Below are positions 7,143 to 14,977 of a stretch of DNA of 19,504 bases, one piece after another. The position numbers and the translations under genes were made by a program. The stretch is from NCBI GenBank assembly GCA_002493835.1, contig DLAA01000094.1, positions 20,187 to 39,690 on the forward strand. Reading direction: 5' to 3'. The notes beneath the pieces were generated by a model. That model searched no databases. It saw only the letters and a list, made by a program, of their open reading frames with translations, and was not told the origin of the DNA. Positions within the stretch are counted from its first letter, which is position 1. Each line of letters begins with the position of its first letter. Source of the DNA: Lachnospiraceae bacterium UBA7060. GTDB lineage: Bacteria; Bacillota; Clostridia; Lachnospirales; Lachnospiraceae.

Positions 7143-7215
7143 ATATGTTAAAACAGAAATAAAGCTTAAAAGCGTTAAAATCTGAATTTGCGTGTTCGCA
7201 GGGGGATGATCCCGG

Positions 7216-7221
7216 AAAGGA
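7216..7221 (+). promoter_or_regulatory. Ribosome-binding site that fixes the membrane protein start
   Basis: AAAGGA lies eight bases before the ATG at 7230. Upstream in-frame candidates (TTG 7188, ATG 7206) have no properly spaced site, and starting at either would put basic residues before the membrane helix. Confidence 0.6.
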
Positions 7222-7229
7222 CTTGGTTT

Positions 7230-7826
7230 ATGGTAAATCAATATATCATTGTGGCAGTTGCAGGGATTTCAACAGTGGCCGTTATTGCAGCCGCGTATGT
7301 GGTAATGAGCAGGCTGTGTGGGAAAGAGCCCGCGGAGACACCAGAATCGGCACGGGCGCATAAAGAGACACCGGAAGAACGCTTTGTAAGGGAGTGGACG
7401 GCGGCGTTTATGGAGAGCGCCCGAACCTTCAACGGGTTATATCAGGGGCTGCAGCGGGTTGTGGACGGTAAAGCCAAGAAGCCGGAAAAAGTGCTGCGGG
7501 AGTGGTGCGCGAGAACCCGCTATAAGTGGGAACAACAGCCGGCCTCACAGCTGTGCGAGGAGCTGATTGTGCCGCTTCTTGGGGGCGGAGACCGGGAGGC
7601 GTTTGCAAAATGGAGCGGGATGCTGCTTGAGGCGGCGGCCGCCGCCGGGATTGCCAGAGGCGCGCAGGGGAGTCTTAAGCTCACAGAAGATAATGTGAAT
7701 GATTTTACGGATTGGGAGGGGGAGACCCTCTATGTGGAAGACGAGGTGGAGGTTCTGTTTCCGGCATGGTATCAGAACGGCGTGTTGTTGGAACAGGGGA
7801 GCTGTCGTAAGGAGGAAGAGGTATGA
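7230..7826 (+). CDS. Single-pass membrane protein paired with the HerA-like ATPase
   Basis: A 198-residue protein of unknown family. Residues about 4-26 (QYIIVAVAGISTVAVIAAAY...) form one transmembrane helix, followed by SRLCGKEP with a positive charge. This suggests the N-terminus is outside and the remaining ~170 residues are cytoplasmic. The soluble part has a charged linker, a helical region (ERFVREWTAAFMESARTFNG; VLREWCARTRYKWEQQP), an alanine-rich helix and an acidic C-terminus. No catalytic motif is seen. Its stop overlaps the start of the next gene as ATGA (7823-7826), so the two proteins are probably made together and may interact. The likely role is to tether or regulate the ATPase at the membrane (inference). 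Start chosen from the ribosome site at 7216-7221. Confidence 0.8.
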   Translation: MVNQYIIVAVAGISTVAVIAAAYVVMSRLCGKEPAETPESARAHKETPEERFVREWTAAFMESARTFNGLYQGLQRVVDGKAKKPEKVLREWCARTRYKWEQQPASQLCEELIVPLLGGGDREAFAKWSGMLLEAAAAAGIARGAQGSLKLTEDNVNDFTDWEGETLYVEDEVEVLFPAWYQNGVLLEQGSCRKEEEV

Positions 7827-10513
7827 CAGGTTTTCGAGATGATATTGAACTGGATGTGACACCAAAAGACTTATTTAAGAAGCTGAAGCTGAAAGACCAG
7901 CGGATTGAATTGGATATGGAGGTGCCGGACAGTTTTTACCAGACGCTTTTAGAGCAGGTTTTGGAGCGGGATTATCTGAACGATACATCCGACAAGACGT
8001 TTGTGATGGGAGACAAGAAATCACGGGCAAGGCGCAATATCCATTGGATGCAGATTACAAGACTCCCGGTGCATCCCAACCAGAATGAAAGCTATGACCT
8101 GCTTTCCCGCTGGCAGGGTGTGCTTTCCAGTTTCCATGCCTGGGGGTATCGCCTGCTGTTTTTGCTGCTGCGCCATGAAGGGGAGACGAAGCTGTTTCTG
8201 GGAACCACTTCAGACCAGCAGGAGATATCTTCGGAGGAAGCGGTGGAACAGATGCGGGAAGCGACATTTGGTTCCATGCCCGGGATGGGGCTTCGAATTC
8301 TGAACAGGGAGGAAAGCCTGGATGAGATCAAGATGCCGTTGGGGAATCTGGACCAGATCGGCGCGGTGACGGGAATTCCTTCTTTTCGAAAGAGCGAGAA
8401 CAAGGAAATACAGCAGACCCTTGACCAGCTGGCATTCGGCATACAGGATATGCAGGGGAATGAGAAAGATTATGCCATGCTGGTGATTGCAGATCCGGTA
8501 CATGACAGGGAAATATCAAATATTATTGCGCGTTACAGGCAGCTTGGCAGTAAGATTCACTCTGCGGTCAAGCGCACGGGAAGCGAATCTTTGACCCGTG
8601 GGGAGAACAAGCAGCAGGGTGCGGGGGCACAGGCGGCGGCAGGTGTGATTGGGTCGGTTGCCGGTGGGCTTCTGGGTTCCTTTTTCGGGGCTCCGGGCAT
8701 TGGCAGTATGGTGGGAGGACGTCTGGCGGGCGGTCTCAATTTACAGAAACAGGTGAGCGTGGGCGGTTCCGCGAGCATCAGCACGGAGTATCTGGATATG
8801 TTTGCCGAGTATGCGGAAGCCGCCACGGGAAAACATATCGAACGTCTGAATGAGGGGCGAAACCTGGGGTTTTGGAATGCGGGCGTATATGTGCTGGGAG
8901 AGTCCGGCAGGGACGTGGTGACAGTGACGGGCGTGCTCCGGTCGATCTATTCCGGAGAACAGACCTATTTTGAGCCGATCCGCCTGCACTTATTCCATCC
9001 GAAATCAAATGCGAGAGAGATTGTCAGGAACCAGTTTGAGCTGCTGCCCATGGTCAACAGCGAGCTGACGGAGATGATGGAAAGAGAAAATATGCGGCCG
9101 AACAAAGAGGAGTGGCATATTTTCGGGAAATGTTACCAATATCTGAGCACGCCGGTCAACACCAAGGAGCTGAGCCTGATGACGTCGCTTCCCCGGAGGG
9201 ATGTGCCGGGTCTGCGCTTCGTCAAGACGGCCGTCCGGTTCGCCAACAACCCTGCCGAGGTGAAAAATCCGGAAAATCGAATAACGATAGGGAATATTGT
9301 GGACACCGGGATTGTGCAGAACAGTACTTACGATATCGATATCAATTCTTTGGTGCGCCATGCGCTTGTGGCGGGGAGCACGGGAAGCGGAAAGTCGACG
9401 ACCTGCAAGCGCATTCTCTCGGAGGTGTTAAAAAGGGATATCCCCGTCCTGATTATAGAGCCGGCAAAGGACGATTATGTCCGCTGGGCCATAGAACAGA
9501 ACCGCTTTTTGCCGCCGGAAAAACAGTTTGACATATATATGCCGGGAGCGGAGGCGGTGGACGGATATCCGGTTGAGGAGCTGTTTATCAATCCTTTTGA
9601 GCCTGCTGCGGCGCCGGGGGCGAAAATCAACCTGCTGCGGCACTGCGAGGCCTTTACCACACTGTTAAACGCCTGCCTGCCCGCGGAGGAGGTTGTGCCC
9701 ATCCTGATCGAGGAAACCGCCTATGACACAATCCGCGATTATGCGGAATACCGCAATTGTGATTTTGAGGCGGAGGCCATAGAGCCGTTAGATATGTACC
9801 CCGATATCGACATGCTTTTGGAGACGGCTCACGATGTGATGCGGCGCAAAAGCTATGCCGATATCAACAAAGACAATTTGACGGAGGTCCTCGTGACAAG
9901 GTTCCGTTCCCTGAAGCGGGGGACAAGAGGAAAGATTTTAAATGTGACAAAATCCACGGACTATAACAGGCTGTTTGGACGGAATGTAATCATCAATATC
10001 AGCAACCTTTCCGGGGGTAAGGATAAGGCGCTTGTCATGTCCTTACTGATGCAGGCATTGTATGAATACCGGGAATCCTGTTACCGGAACGATGAAAGTT
10101 ACCGCAATGAGGCAAGAAAAGACCGGCTTTTGCATTTGACGCTGGTGGAGGAGGCGCACAATGTACTGACTAAACCGGTCGAGAGTTTGAATGGCGCAAA
10201 TCCCCAGCAGGCGGCGGCTGATCTGTTCGGAAGGATGCTTTCGGAAATTCGGGGGTATGGGCAGGGGATGATTGTCGTCGACCAGGTGCCCACGCGTCTG
10301 ATAGACGATGTGACGAAAAATACAAATTATAAAATCGTGCATAGACTGACGGCGCCCGACGACCAGGCCGTCATGGCGTCCTGTATGGCGTTCCGTGACG
10401 ACCAGAAGTATATTATCCCGGCTTTAGAAAAGGGAAATGCGGTTATCTGCGGCGACGAGGACGACGCGGCCGCGTGGGTACATATTCCGGCGCCGGGGGA
10501 GGATGTGCGGTAA
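7823..10513 (+). CDS. HerA/FtsK-like P-loop ATPase (DUF87-type)
   Basis: An 896-residue ATPase of the HerA/TraG/FtsK clade. The C-terminal motor domain (about 485-890) has Walker A AGSTGSGKSTT with Lys524, Walker B LHLTLVEEAHN with Glu776-Glu777 and the EAH form typical of HerA-like motors, a polar strand MIVVDQVPTRL, and the downstream arginine block NYKIVHRLTAPDDQ. Such proteins form hexameric rings that pump DNA or move protein substrates. The N-terminal half does not resemble a standard HAS barrel by eye. It contains a glycine/alanine-rich stretch at about 266-306 (AAGVIGSVAGGLLGSFFG and following) that looks like a glycine-zipper or membrane-inserting hairpin. AAGGAGGA upstream is the ribosome site. 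The ATGA overlap with the membrane-protein gene and the absence of a nuclease partner (NurA, SIR2, DUF4297) are notable. Confidence 0.9.
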   Translation: MTGFRDDIELDVTPKDLFKKLKLKDQRIELDMEVPDSFYQTLLEQVLERDYLNDTSDKTFVMGDKKSRARRNIHWMQITRLPVHPNQNESYDLLSRWQGVLSSFHAWGYRLLFLLLRHEGETKLFLGTTSDQQEISSEEAVEQMREATFGSMPGMGLRILNREESLDEIKMPLGNLDQIGAVTGIPSFRKSENKEIQQTLDQLAFGIQDMQGNEKDYAMLVIADPVHDREISNIIARYRQLGSKIHSAVKRTGSESLTRGENKQQGAGAQAAAGVIGSVAGGLLGSFFGAPGIGSMVGGRLAGGLNLQKQVSVGGSASISTEYLDMFAEYAEAATGKHIERLNEGRNLGFWNAGVYVLGESGRDVVTVTGVLRSIYSGEQTYFEPIRLHLFHPKSNAREIVRNQFELLPMVNSELTEMMERENMRPNKEEWHIFGKCYQYLSTPVNTKELSLMTSLPRRDVPGLRFVKTAVRFANNPAEVKNPENRITIGNIVDTGIVQNSTYDIDINSLVRHALVAGSTGSGKSTTCKRILSEVLKRDIPVLIIEPAKDDYVRWAIEQNRFLPPEKQFDIYMPGAEAVDGYPVEELFINPFEPAAAPGAKINLLRHCEAFTTLLNACLPAEEVVPILIEETAYDTIRDYAEYRNCDFEAEAIEPLDMYPDIDMLLETAHDVMRRKSYADINKDNLTEVLVTRFRSLKRGTRGKILNVTKSTDYNRLFGRNVIINISNLSGGKDKALVMSLLMQALYEYRESCYRNDESYRNEARKDRLLHLTLVEEAHNVLTKPVESLNGANPQQAAADLFGRMLSEIRGYGQGMIVVDQVPTRLIDDVTKNTNYKIVHRLTAPDDQAVMASCMAFRDDQKYIIPALEKGNAVICGDEDDAAAWVHIPAPGEDVR

Positions 10514-10515
10514 TT

Positions 10516-10539
10516 GTCGCAGGATCGGCATCCTGCGAC
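10516..10539. other. Perfect 10-bp hairpin just after the HerA-like gene
   Basis: The arms GTCGCAGGAT (10516-10525) and ATCCTGCGAC (10530-10539) pair perfectly around the loop CGGC, two bases after the ATPase stop codon. There is no following T-run on the plus strand. It could be an mRNA-stabilising or processing element that sets different expression of the ATPase and downstream genes, or a partial terminator. Confidence 0.6.
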
Positions 10540-10611
10540 CAAAGAATGATATATGGTAAAGGTTTCTGAGAATGATATTATTCAATTAATTTTGAGAAGG
10601 AGGGATAGAAG

Positions 10612-11058
10612 ATGTCTGTTTTTGAGGTGCAGCAGGCGATGGAGGAGCAGAGACTTCAGGAAGTACAGGCGCAGGGCGAAATGGCACAGCCGTGCGAGGG
10701 AAGCCTCGAAAATATGATGACAGAGGGCGCTTCGGAAGGGACAGGCGCGTATCAGGACAGGATAGCGCGGCTGGAACAGCGCAATGCAGAGCGCAAACAG
10801 GCGGCGGAAGAACGGACGCTCAGACAAAATGAGATTAGTTTTGGCAGCAGGGCAGTGGAAAATGCCGAGAAAAATTTGGAGGAGCGCGCCAAGTTGGAAC
10901 GCCAGGTCAAGCAAAAGGAAGAATTTCTGGAGAGCCATCAGAGACAATTGAACAAGTCTGGTGATTCGAATTTTTGGACACAGAAGTGGGCGAACGAGAT
11001 TAAGCGGGATGCGCAGGAGATTAAAAAGCTGGAGAAACAAATCTCCGAACTAAAGTAA
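10612..11058 (+). CDS. Hydrophilic coiled-coil protein, unknown function
   Basis: A 148-residue protein with no hydrophobic segment. Residues about 48-148 are strongly predicted by eye as coiled coil, rich in Glu, Gln, Arg and Lys (RIARLEQRNAERKQAAEERT; ERAKLERQVKQKEEFLESHQ; AQEIKKLEKQISELK). Residues 1-45 (MSVFEVQQAMEEQRLQE... then a Gly/Ser/Glu-rich stretch) may be disordered. The gene has an excellent ribosome site, AAGGAGGG, seven bases before the ATG. It lies between the HerA-like ATPase and the cysteine peptidase. Its shape would suit an adaptor, a scaffold or a substrate of either neighbour; none of these is shown by sequence. Confidence 0.8.
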   Translation: MSVFEVQQAMEEQRLQEVQAQGEMAQPCEGSLENMMTEGASEGTGAYQDRIARLEQRNAERKQAAEERTLRQNEISFGSRAVENAEKNLEERAKLERQVKQKEEFLESHQRQLNKSGDSNFWTQKWANEIKRDAQEIKKLEKQISELK

Positions 11059-11093
11059 GGTAAGGAGCCTGAAAGCCGGAATGGAGCAGTGGC

Positions 11094-11786
11094 ATGATAG
11101 AGAATTATTTTAGTAAGGAAGGGGCGCGGGATACTGCGGGGGTAAATGAGATTGCCGGGGTAACGGAGCTTGGGACGCCGGGGCAGATTGAGCTGTTGGA
11201 GGAGGGCGTCAGCCTGGAGCATCTGCATGCCGGCCGGGGTATGGAGACGGAAGGACAGCGGGAGTGGATTATCGGAGAACCCTATGAGGATAGGGAGACT
11301 TGGAGCCCGCAGGCGGAGGACAATTCCTGTGCGGTCGCCTGTCAGGAGATGATTGCCGAGCAGCTCACAGGTCAGGACTTTTCGGAGGAAAAAATGATTG
11401 CCTTTGCCAGAGAGCGGGGATGGTACGACCCGGAGTCCGGCACGACTATGTCTGATGTGGGAAAAGTGTTGGAGGAGATGGGGATGACGGTGGAGAGGCA
11501 GACCGGAGCCACGGTAAACGACTTAGCGGCGGCGCTTGAGCAGGGGAAGGTGATCTGCGGCGTGAATAATATGCTGTTGTCGGCACCGGAGCTTTCTGTG
11601 CTGCCCGGTCTGCGCGCCAACCACGCGGTTCAGGTGACTGGCATAGATACCTCAGACCCCAATCGGGTGGAAGTGATTTTGAATGATCCAGGTGTGGAGA
11701 ATGGCTGCGGTATCCGACACAGCCTGGATGATTTTTTGAAGGCATGGAAGACAAGCGGCAATTTCATGGTATCGGTAGAGCGGTAA
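11094..11786 (+). CDS. Papain-fold cysteine peptidase, C39-like
   Basis: A 230-residue protein. The C-terminal two thirds (about 65-230) look like a C39-type papain-fold peptidase. Gln73 lies six residues before Cys79 (QAEDNSCAVACQEM), the oxyanion-hole/nucleophile spacing of this fold. His177 lies in ANHAVQVTGID and Asn197/Asp198 in VILNDPG, giving a complete candidate triad. The N-terminal ~65 residues are acidic and unrecognised, and may be a targeting region or pro-segment. No signal peptide, ABC transporter domain or double-glycine leader is present, so bacteriocin maturation is not indicated. It is encoded between a coiled-coil protein and an unknown protein, 35 bases after the former. 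GGAG seven bases before the ATG is the ribosome site. It could be the effector of the island (inference). Confidence 0.82.
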   Translation: MIENYFSKEGARDTAGVNEIAGVTELGTPGQIELLEEGVSLEHLHAGRGMETEGQREWIIGEPYEDRETWSPQAEDNSCAVACQEMIAEQLTGQDFSEEKMIAFARERGWYDPESGTTMSDVGKVLEEMGMTVERQTGATVNDLAAALEQGKVICGVNNMLLSAPELSVLPGLRANHAVQVTGIDTSDPNRVEVILNDPGVENGCGIRHSLDDFLKAWKTSGNFMVSVER

Positions 11787-11811
11787 ACGGCCGGGAAAGG
11801 AATGTGAAAAA

Positions 11812-12297
11812 ATGGATGCAATGGAGCTTATGGAACAATTATCGCAGCATCCGCTGGTCCTAGGCCAGCTTCCGATGCAGATGCAGTTGGGACTGCCTTA
11901 TTTGGCAAAAAAGCGGGGAGAGCTTTGTATGCGCTTTCTTCCGCATCGAGAAAATTATATAAAAAACCGGCTGGAAATATACCCTGCACAGTATGTTTTA
12001 GCGTTTGTCTATCCTTTTGAGAAGATCATCTGTTTTCGCAATCTTCTCTATGAGGGCAAGGTGGATCTTTTTTCGCCCATAGGCAGTATGACGCCGGAAT
12101 TTTTGGCGGCGAGGGGGAAATACTGCCTGAATGAACTTTACAGCGAGTGCAGCCGAGTCCTGACGGCAAGGGAAAAGACAGGAAGCGTGTCGGATGTGAT
12201 GATTGCCAATTACCAGAAATTATATCATGGTATCTCTAAGAGGATGGGGCTGGAACAGTTATACGGAGGAGAAGATGATCTGTGTGGCGGTGTTTGA
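11812..12297 (+). CDS. Hypothetical protein, 161 residues
   Basis: I do not recognise this protein. It begins MDAMELMEQLSQHP and has a mixed alpha/beta look, with a conserved-looking aromatic patch (YPAQYVLAFVYPFEKIICF, about 57-75) that is moderately hydrophobic but interrupted by charges and so probably buried rather than membrane-spanning. Four cysteines are scattered with no metal-binding spacing. It has an AAAGGA-type ribosome site about ten bases before the ATG. Its last eight codons overlap the start of the LytTR gene, so translation is probably coupled and the protein may act with that regulator, for example as a partner or modulator (inference). Confidence 0.75.
   Translation: MDAMELMEQLSQHPLVLGQLPMQMQLGLPYLAKKRGELCMRFLPHRENYIKNRLEIYPAQYVLAFVYPFEKIICFRNLLYEGKVDLFSPIGSMTPEFLAARGKYCLNELYSECSRVLTAREKTGSVSDVMIANYQKLYHGISKRMGLEQLYGGEDDLCGGV
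12265..12270 (+). promoter_or_regulatory. Ribosome-binding site that fixes the LytTR regulator start
   Basis: GGAGGA (core GGAGG at 12265-12269) lies five bases before the ATG at 12275, inside the end of the preceding gene. An in-frame ATG 72 bases upstream (12203) would add 24 residues with no family resemblance. Confidence 0.75.
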
Positions 12298-12970
12298 GAC
12301 AGACGAAGGAAGACAGGTTATCCTTCGGAACTGTCTGACAAAGTATCTCTTTGAAAAGTCCATCGATATGGATCTGTATTGGTTCACTGACAGGCAGGCG
12401 GTCACGAAGCTGGAAACCTATGCCGAGATGTTCGGCCTTGCCCTTGTTTCCCTTGATGAGACGGAGGGATTTTCGTTTGGCATGAAACTTTCCAGACAGA
12501 ATCCGGCCTGCCGTATCTGTTACTATAAAGCGTTGCCGTGCGATTTAGAGACGCTGCTTCCAGCCCGCCCTGCGGGCTTTGTCTCGTGGCCCTTTGGTCA
12601 GGCGGCGTTTCATGCGGTGATGAGCCGGCTGATTCTGGAAATAGAGGAGGCGACAGACTTTTTTCGCTTTGCAGCGCGTCAGGAAATCCATCATATCCCG
12701 GTTTATAATATCCTTTATCTGGAAAGCGACTTAAAACATGTACTGGTTCATTGCAGAAAAGGGGAGGATATCAGGCTGACGGCCAAGCTCTCAGAGGTCG
12801 AAGCACGGCTCGGCCTGAGCTTTGTCCGCATCCACAAAAGCTATATTGTGAATCGGATGTACGTGTATAAAATAGATAAAAAAGAACATATTTGCCAGAT
12901 GGAAAATGGGGAGAGACTGCCCATATCAGAGGCGCAGTATGGGAAAGTGGTGGCCGGTTTTACACCTTAA
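12275..12970 (+). CDS. LytTR-type DNA-binding regulator with degenerate receiver domain
   Basis: A 231-residue transcription regulator. Residues about 134-231 are a LytTR DNA-binding domain: IPVYNILYLESDLKHVLVHC, then SFVRIHKSYIVNRMYV, ending ENGERLPISEAQYGKVV. The N-terminal ~120 residues have the fold pattern of a response-regulator receiver (MICVAVFETDEGRQ...), but the acidic pair of the phosphorylation pocket reads Glu8-Thr9, and the conserved lysine before the proline is replaced (GFVSWPF). Asp61 in VSLDETEG may align with the phosphoacceptor. No histidine kinase gene is nearby. The protein is therefore probably controlled by ligand or partner binding rather than phosphorylation (inference). 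Start chosen from GGAGG five bases before the ATG. It overlaps the upstream gene by 23 bases and likely regulates the island. Confidence 0.9.
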   Translation: MICVAVFETDEGRQVILRNCLTKYLFEKSIDMDLYWFTDRQAVTKLETYAEMFGLALVSLDETEGFSFGMKLSRQNPACRICYYKALPCDLETLLPARPAGFVSWPFGQAAFHAVMSRLILEIEEATDFFRFAARQEIHHIPVYNILYLESDLKHVLVHCRKGEDIRLTAKLSEVEARLGLSFVRIHKSYIVNRMYVYKIDKKEHICQMENGERLPISEAQYGKVVAGFTP

Positions 12971-13021
12971 AAGTCCAGTTGGCCGCTGCAGGAGAAATTC
13001 ATTTGAAAATAGGAGATTAAA

Positions 13022-14368
13022 ATGAGCGTAGAACGGATTATCGGCATTGATTTTGGAACAAGCACATCGGTCATGCGGGTCAAGCGTTATCAGGAAAACG
13101 GCCAGCCCGTGGACGACCGCTTGTACACGGCGGAGGTGAAATTTGCAAACAACAGTCTGGTGCCCACTTTAATAAGGAAAATGGAAGCCGGGGAGCCTTA
13201 CTACGGGTATGATGCGCAGCCGGGGCACAGAAAAAAGAAATCCACATTGTTTGACAATTTTAAGGTTGAATTGGAAAGCCCCGACCTGCAGGCGAGGGAA
13301 CAGGCTCGTGCCCTGACGGCGGAATTTTTTGCCTACCTGGCAAAAAGATATAAGGAGCAGGAATCCAGGGGTTTTTTCGGGGAGGCGGATGAAACCGAGA
13401 AGACGCTTATAAGTTATCCTGTCAAATGGAGTGGGGAGACGAGGAGCTTCATGTTGGAGGCAGCGAGAAAGGCGGGCTTTAAAAATGTGGAGGGGATGGA
13501 CGAGGCGCAGGCGGCTATTACCGCGGTGATGGTGCAGAGTGCGGATTACCTGTCGAAGCGAGGATACCTTCAAGATGGAATGCCGGCCAATATCTTAATG
13601 GTGGACATGGGGGCGGGTACGACGGATCTGGTGCTGTGCCGGTACACCCCGGGGAGAAATGCGAAATATGAGATCCTGTCGGTATGGCCGAGGGACGGCA
13701 GTACTCTTTTTGGCGGCTGCGAGGTGGAAGTAATACTGCAAGGTTACCTTCGGAGCATGCTTCCGGAGGAAGACGCGGATATTGTGATGAAACGCTGTAG
13801 TTTAAACAAATTTAAGAGCTGGAAAGAAGATTATGTCTCACGTGCCCTTAGCCGTAATGAGACAGTTATGGAATTTACTGATTTTGACGATAAGGTGCAG
13901 GATTTGGAAATTGATATAGAAGAGTACGTGATAGACCGGGGTGAATTTGAAAAAATGGCGGCTGATTATCTGAAAGGATTTCCGACGCTAATCAACGGAT
14001 GTTTGAGGGATGCGGGCTTTTCGGGGGATGAAGTAGACTTGGTGTTACTGACAGGCGGGCATAGCCAGTGGTATTTCGTGAAGGAACTGCTTTGTGGGAG
14101 GCTTAGCCAGTTTGGCACGGTTGGGCTTGGAAAGATCCAGGCTGACCCGGAACGGATTATCCCGGATCCACGGCCGCAGGAGACAGTGGCGCTGGGGCTG
14201 GTGTACAGCCCGCTGGCGAAGGAGGTTCGGTTTGCGGGGGAAGAGGAGGCGAAGCCAATTTCTAAGCCGGTACATAAGGAGGATGCGCACACAAATGCAG
14301 AAGCGGAGGTCTGGGATGAGTCCATGCGCGTGCTGCCGGTGACGCCGGAGAAGGAGTTTGAGTTCCAA
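13022..14368 (+). repeat. Segmental duplication, copy A (Hsp70 ATPase half)
   Basis: The region coding for residues 1-449 of the first Hsp70-LRR gene matches 15934-17220 along its length, with long identical DNA runs. One example is 39 identical bases at 14312-14350 and 17164-17202, coding for the linker WDESMRVLPVTPE. Similarity falls sharply after the FEFQ codons. By eye about four of five residues are identical. Confidence 0.9.
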
Positions 14369-14977
14369 AAATTGGAAGGTGGATATCGAGTAACAAAATA
14401 TTTGGGAATGAAAGACATTATCAGTGTACCAGCGCAGTACAAAGGCAAACCGGTAACTGAGATTGGTCCCTTTTGTTTTGGAGAGAGAAGATACGCAAAC
14501 AGGACAATTGAAATTCCCGGAAGCGTCGAAATTATTAATTTCGGAGCTTTTGAAGCAAACCATTTAGAAAGAGTGATTCTGCATGAAGGAATTAAGAAAA
14601 TAATGGAGCGTGCATTTTCGCATGCTCATATTAGCTCAATTGGACTGCCTGATAGTTTGCAGACAATAGATAATTATGCATTTTGTAAGAACGATTTGAG
14701 AAAAATTTTTATTCCTGCAAATTGTACTATTATTGGTATGATGGCATTTAAAGATAATCCTGCACTTGATAGTGTTGTGTTTCCACGGGAAACAAAAATT
14801 TCAAATTTGGATGAATATGCGTTTTTGGATACAAACATCAAAAATGTAAAAATACCTTACTATTGCAAGTGTAAGAAATTAGTTAGACGTTTAGGAATTG
14901 CAGGAGAAAAAGGCGGATTTTTCAAAAAGGCAACGCCGTCAAGGCCAGAGGAGTTGATTTCGATTGAACGCTATTGA
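13022..14977 (+). CDS. Hsp70/actin-like ATPase fused to BspA-type leucine-rich repeats (copy A)
   Basis: A 651-residue fusion. Residues 1-~395 are an Hsp70-type ATPase: phosphate-1 loop IGIDFGTSTS (7-16), phosphate-2 loop VDMGAGTTDL (194-203) and adenosine motif VLLTGGHSQW (341-350). The usual substrate-binding domain and lid are absent. After a linker (WDESMRVLPVTPE) come about six LRR_5/BspA-like repeats (455-625) with IG..AF spacing, for example TIEIPGSVEIINFGAFEANH. A short tail C.C.KLVR...EELISIE.Y follows. The family suggests an ATP-driven conformational switch with LRRs as the binding module (inference). There is no signal peptide, so it should act in the cytoplasm. AGGAGAT upstream is the ribosome site. 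Base composition drops sharply at the LRR part: 31 of 60 G+C at 13561-13620, 15 of 60 at 14701-14760. Confidence 0.92.
   Translation: MSVERIIGIDFGTSTSVMRVKRYQENGQPVDDRLYTAEVKFANNSLVPTLIRKMEAGEPYYGYDAQPGHRKKKSTLFDNFKVELESPDLQAREQARALTAEFFAYLAKRYKEQESRGFFGEADETEKTLISYPVKWSGETRSFMLEAARKAGFKNVEGMDEAQAAITAVMVQSADYLSKRGYLQDGMPANILMVDMGAGTTDLVLCRYTPGRNAKYEILSVWPRDGSTLFGGCEVEVILQGYLRSMLPEEDADIVMKRCSLNKFKSWKEDYVSRALSRNETVMEFTDFDDKVQDLEIDIEEYVIDRGEFEKMAADYLKGFPTLINGCLRDAGFSGDEVDLVLLTGGHSQWYFVKELLCGRLSQFGTVGLGKIQADPERIIPDPRPQETVALGLVYSPLAKEVRFAGEEEAKPISKPVHKEDAHTNAEAEVWDESMRVLPVTPEKEFEFQKLEGGYRVTKYLGMKDIISVPAQYKGKPVTEIGPFCFGERRYANRTIEIPGSVEIINFGAFEANHLERVILHEGIKKIMERAFSHAHISSIGLPDSLQTIDNYAFCKNDLRKIFIPANCTIIGMMAFKDNPALDSVVFPRETKISNLDEYAFLDTNIKNVKIPYYCKCKKLVRRLGIAGEKGGFFKKATPSRPEELISIERY

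Noticed and set aside
8210..8503. 97-codon and similar minus-strand frames inside the HerA-like gene
   Set aside because: These are antisense shadows of a long gene with clear Walker motifs.
11094..11786. Bacteriocin-processing C39 peptidase/ABC exporter
   Set aside because: No transporter domains, no membrane segments and no neighbouring double-glycine peptide.
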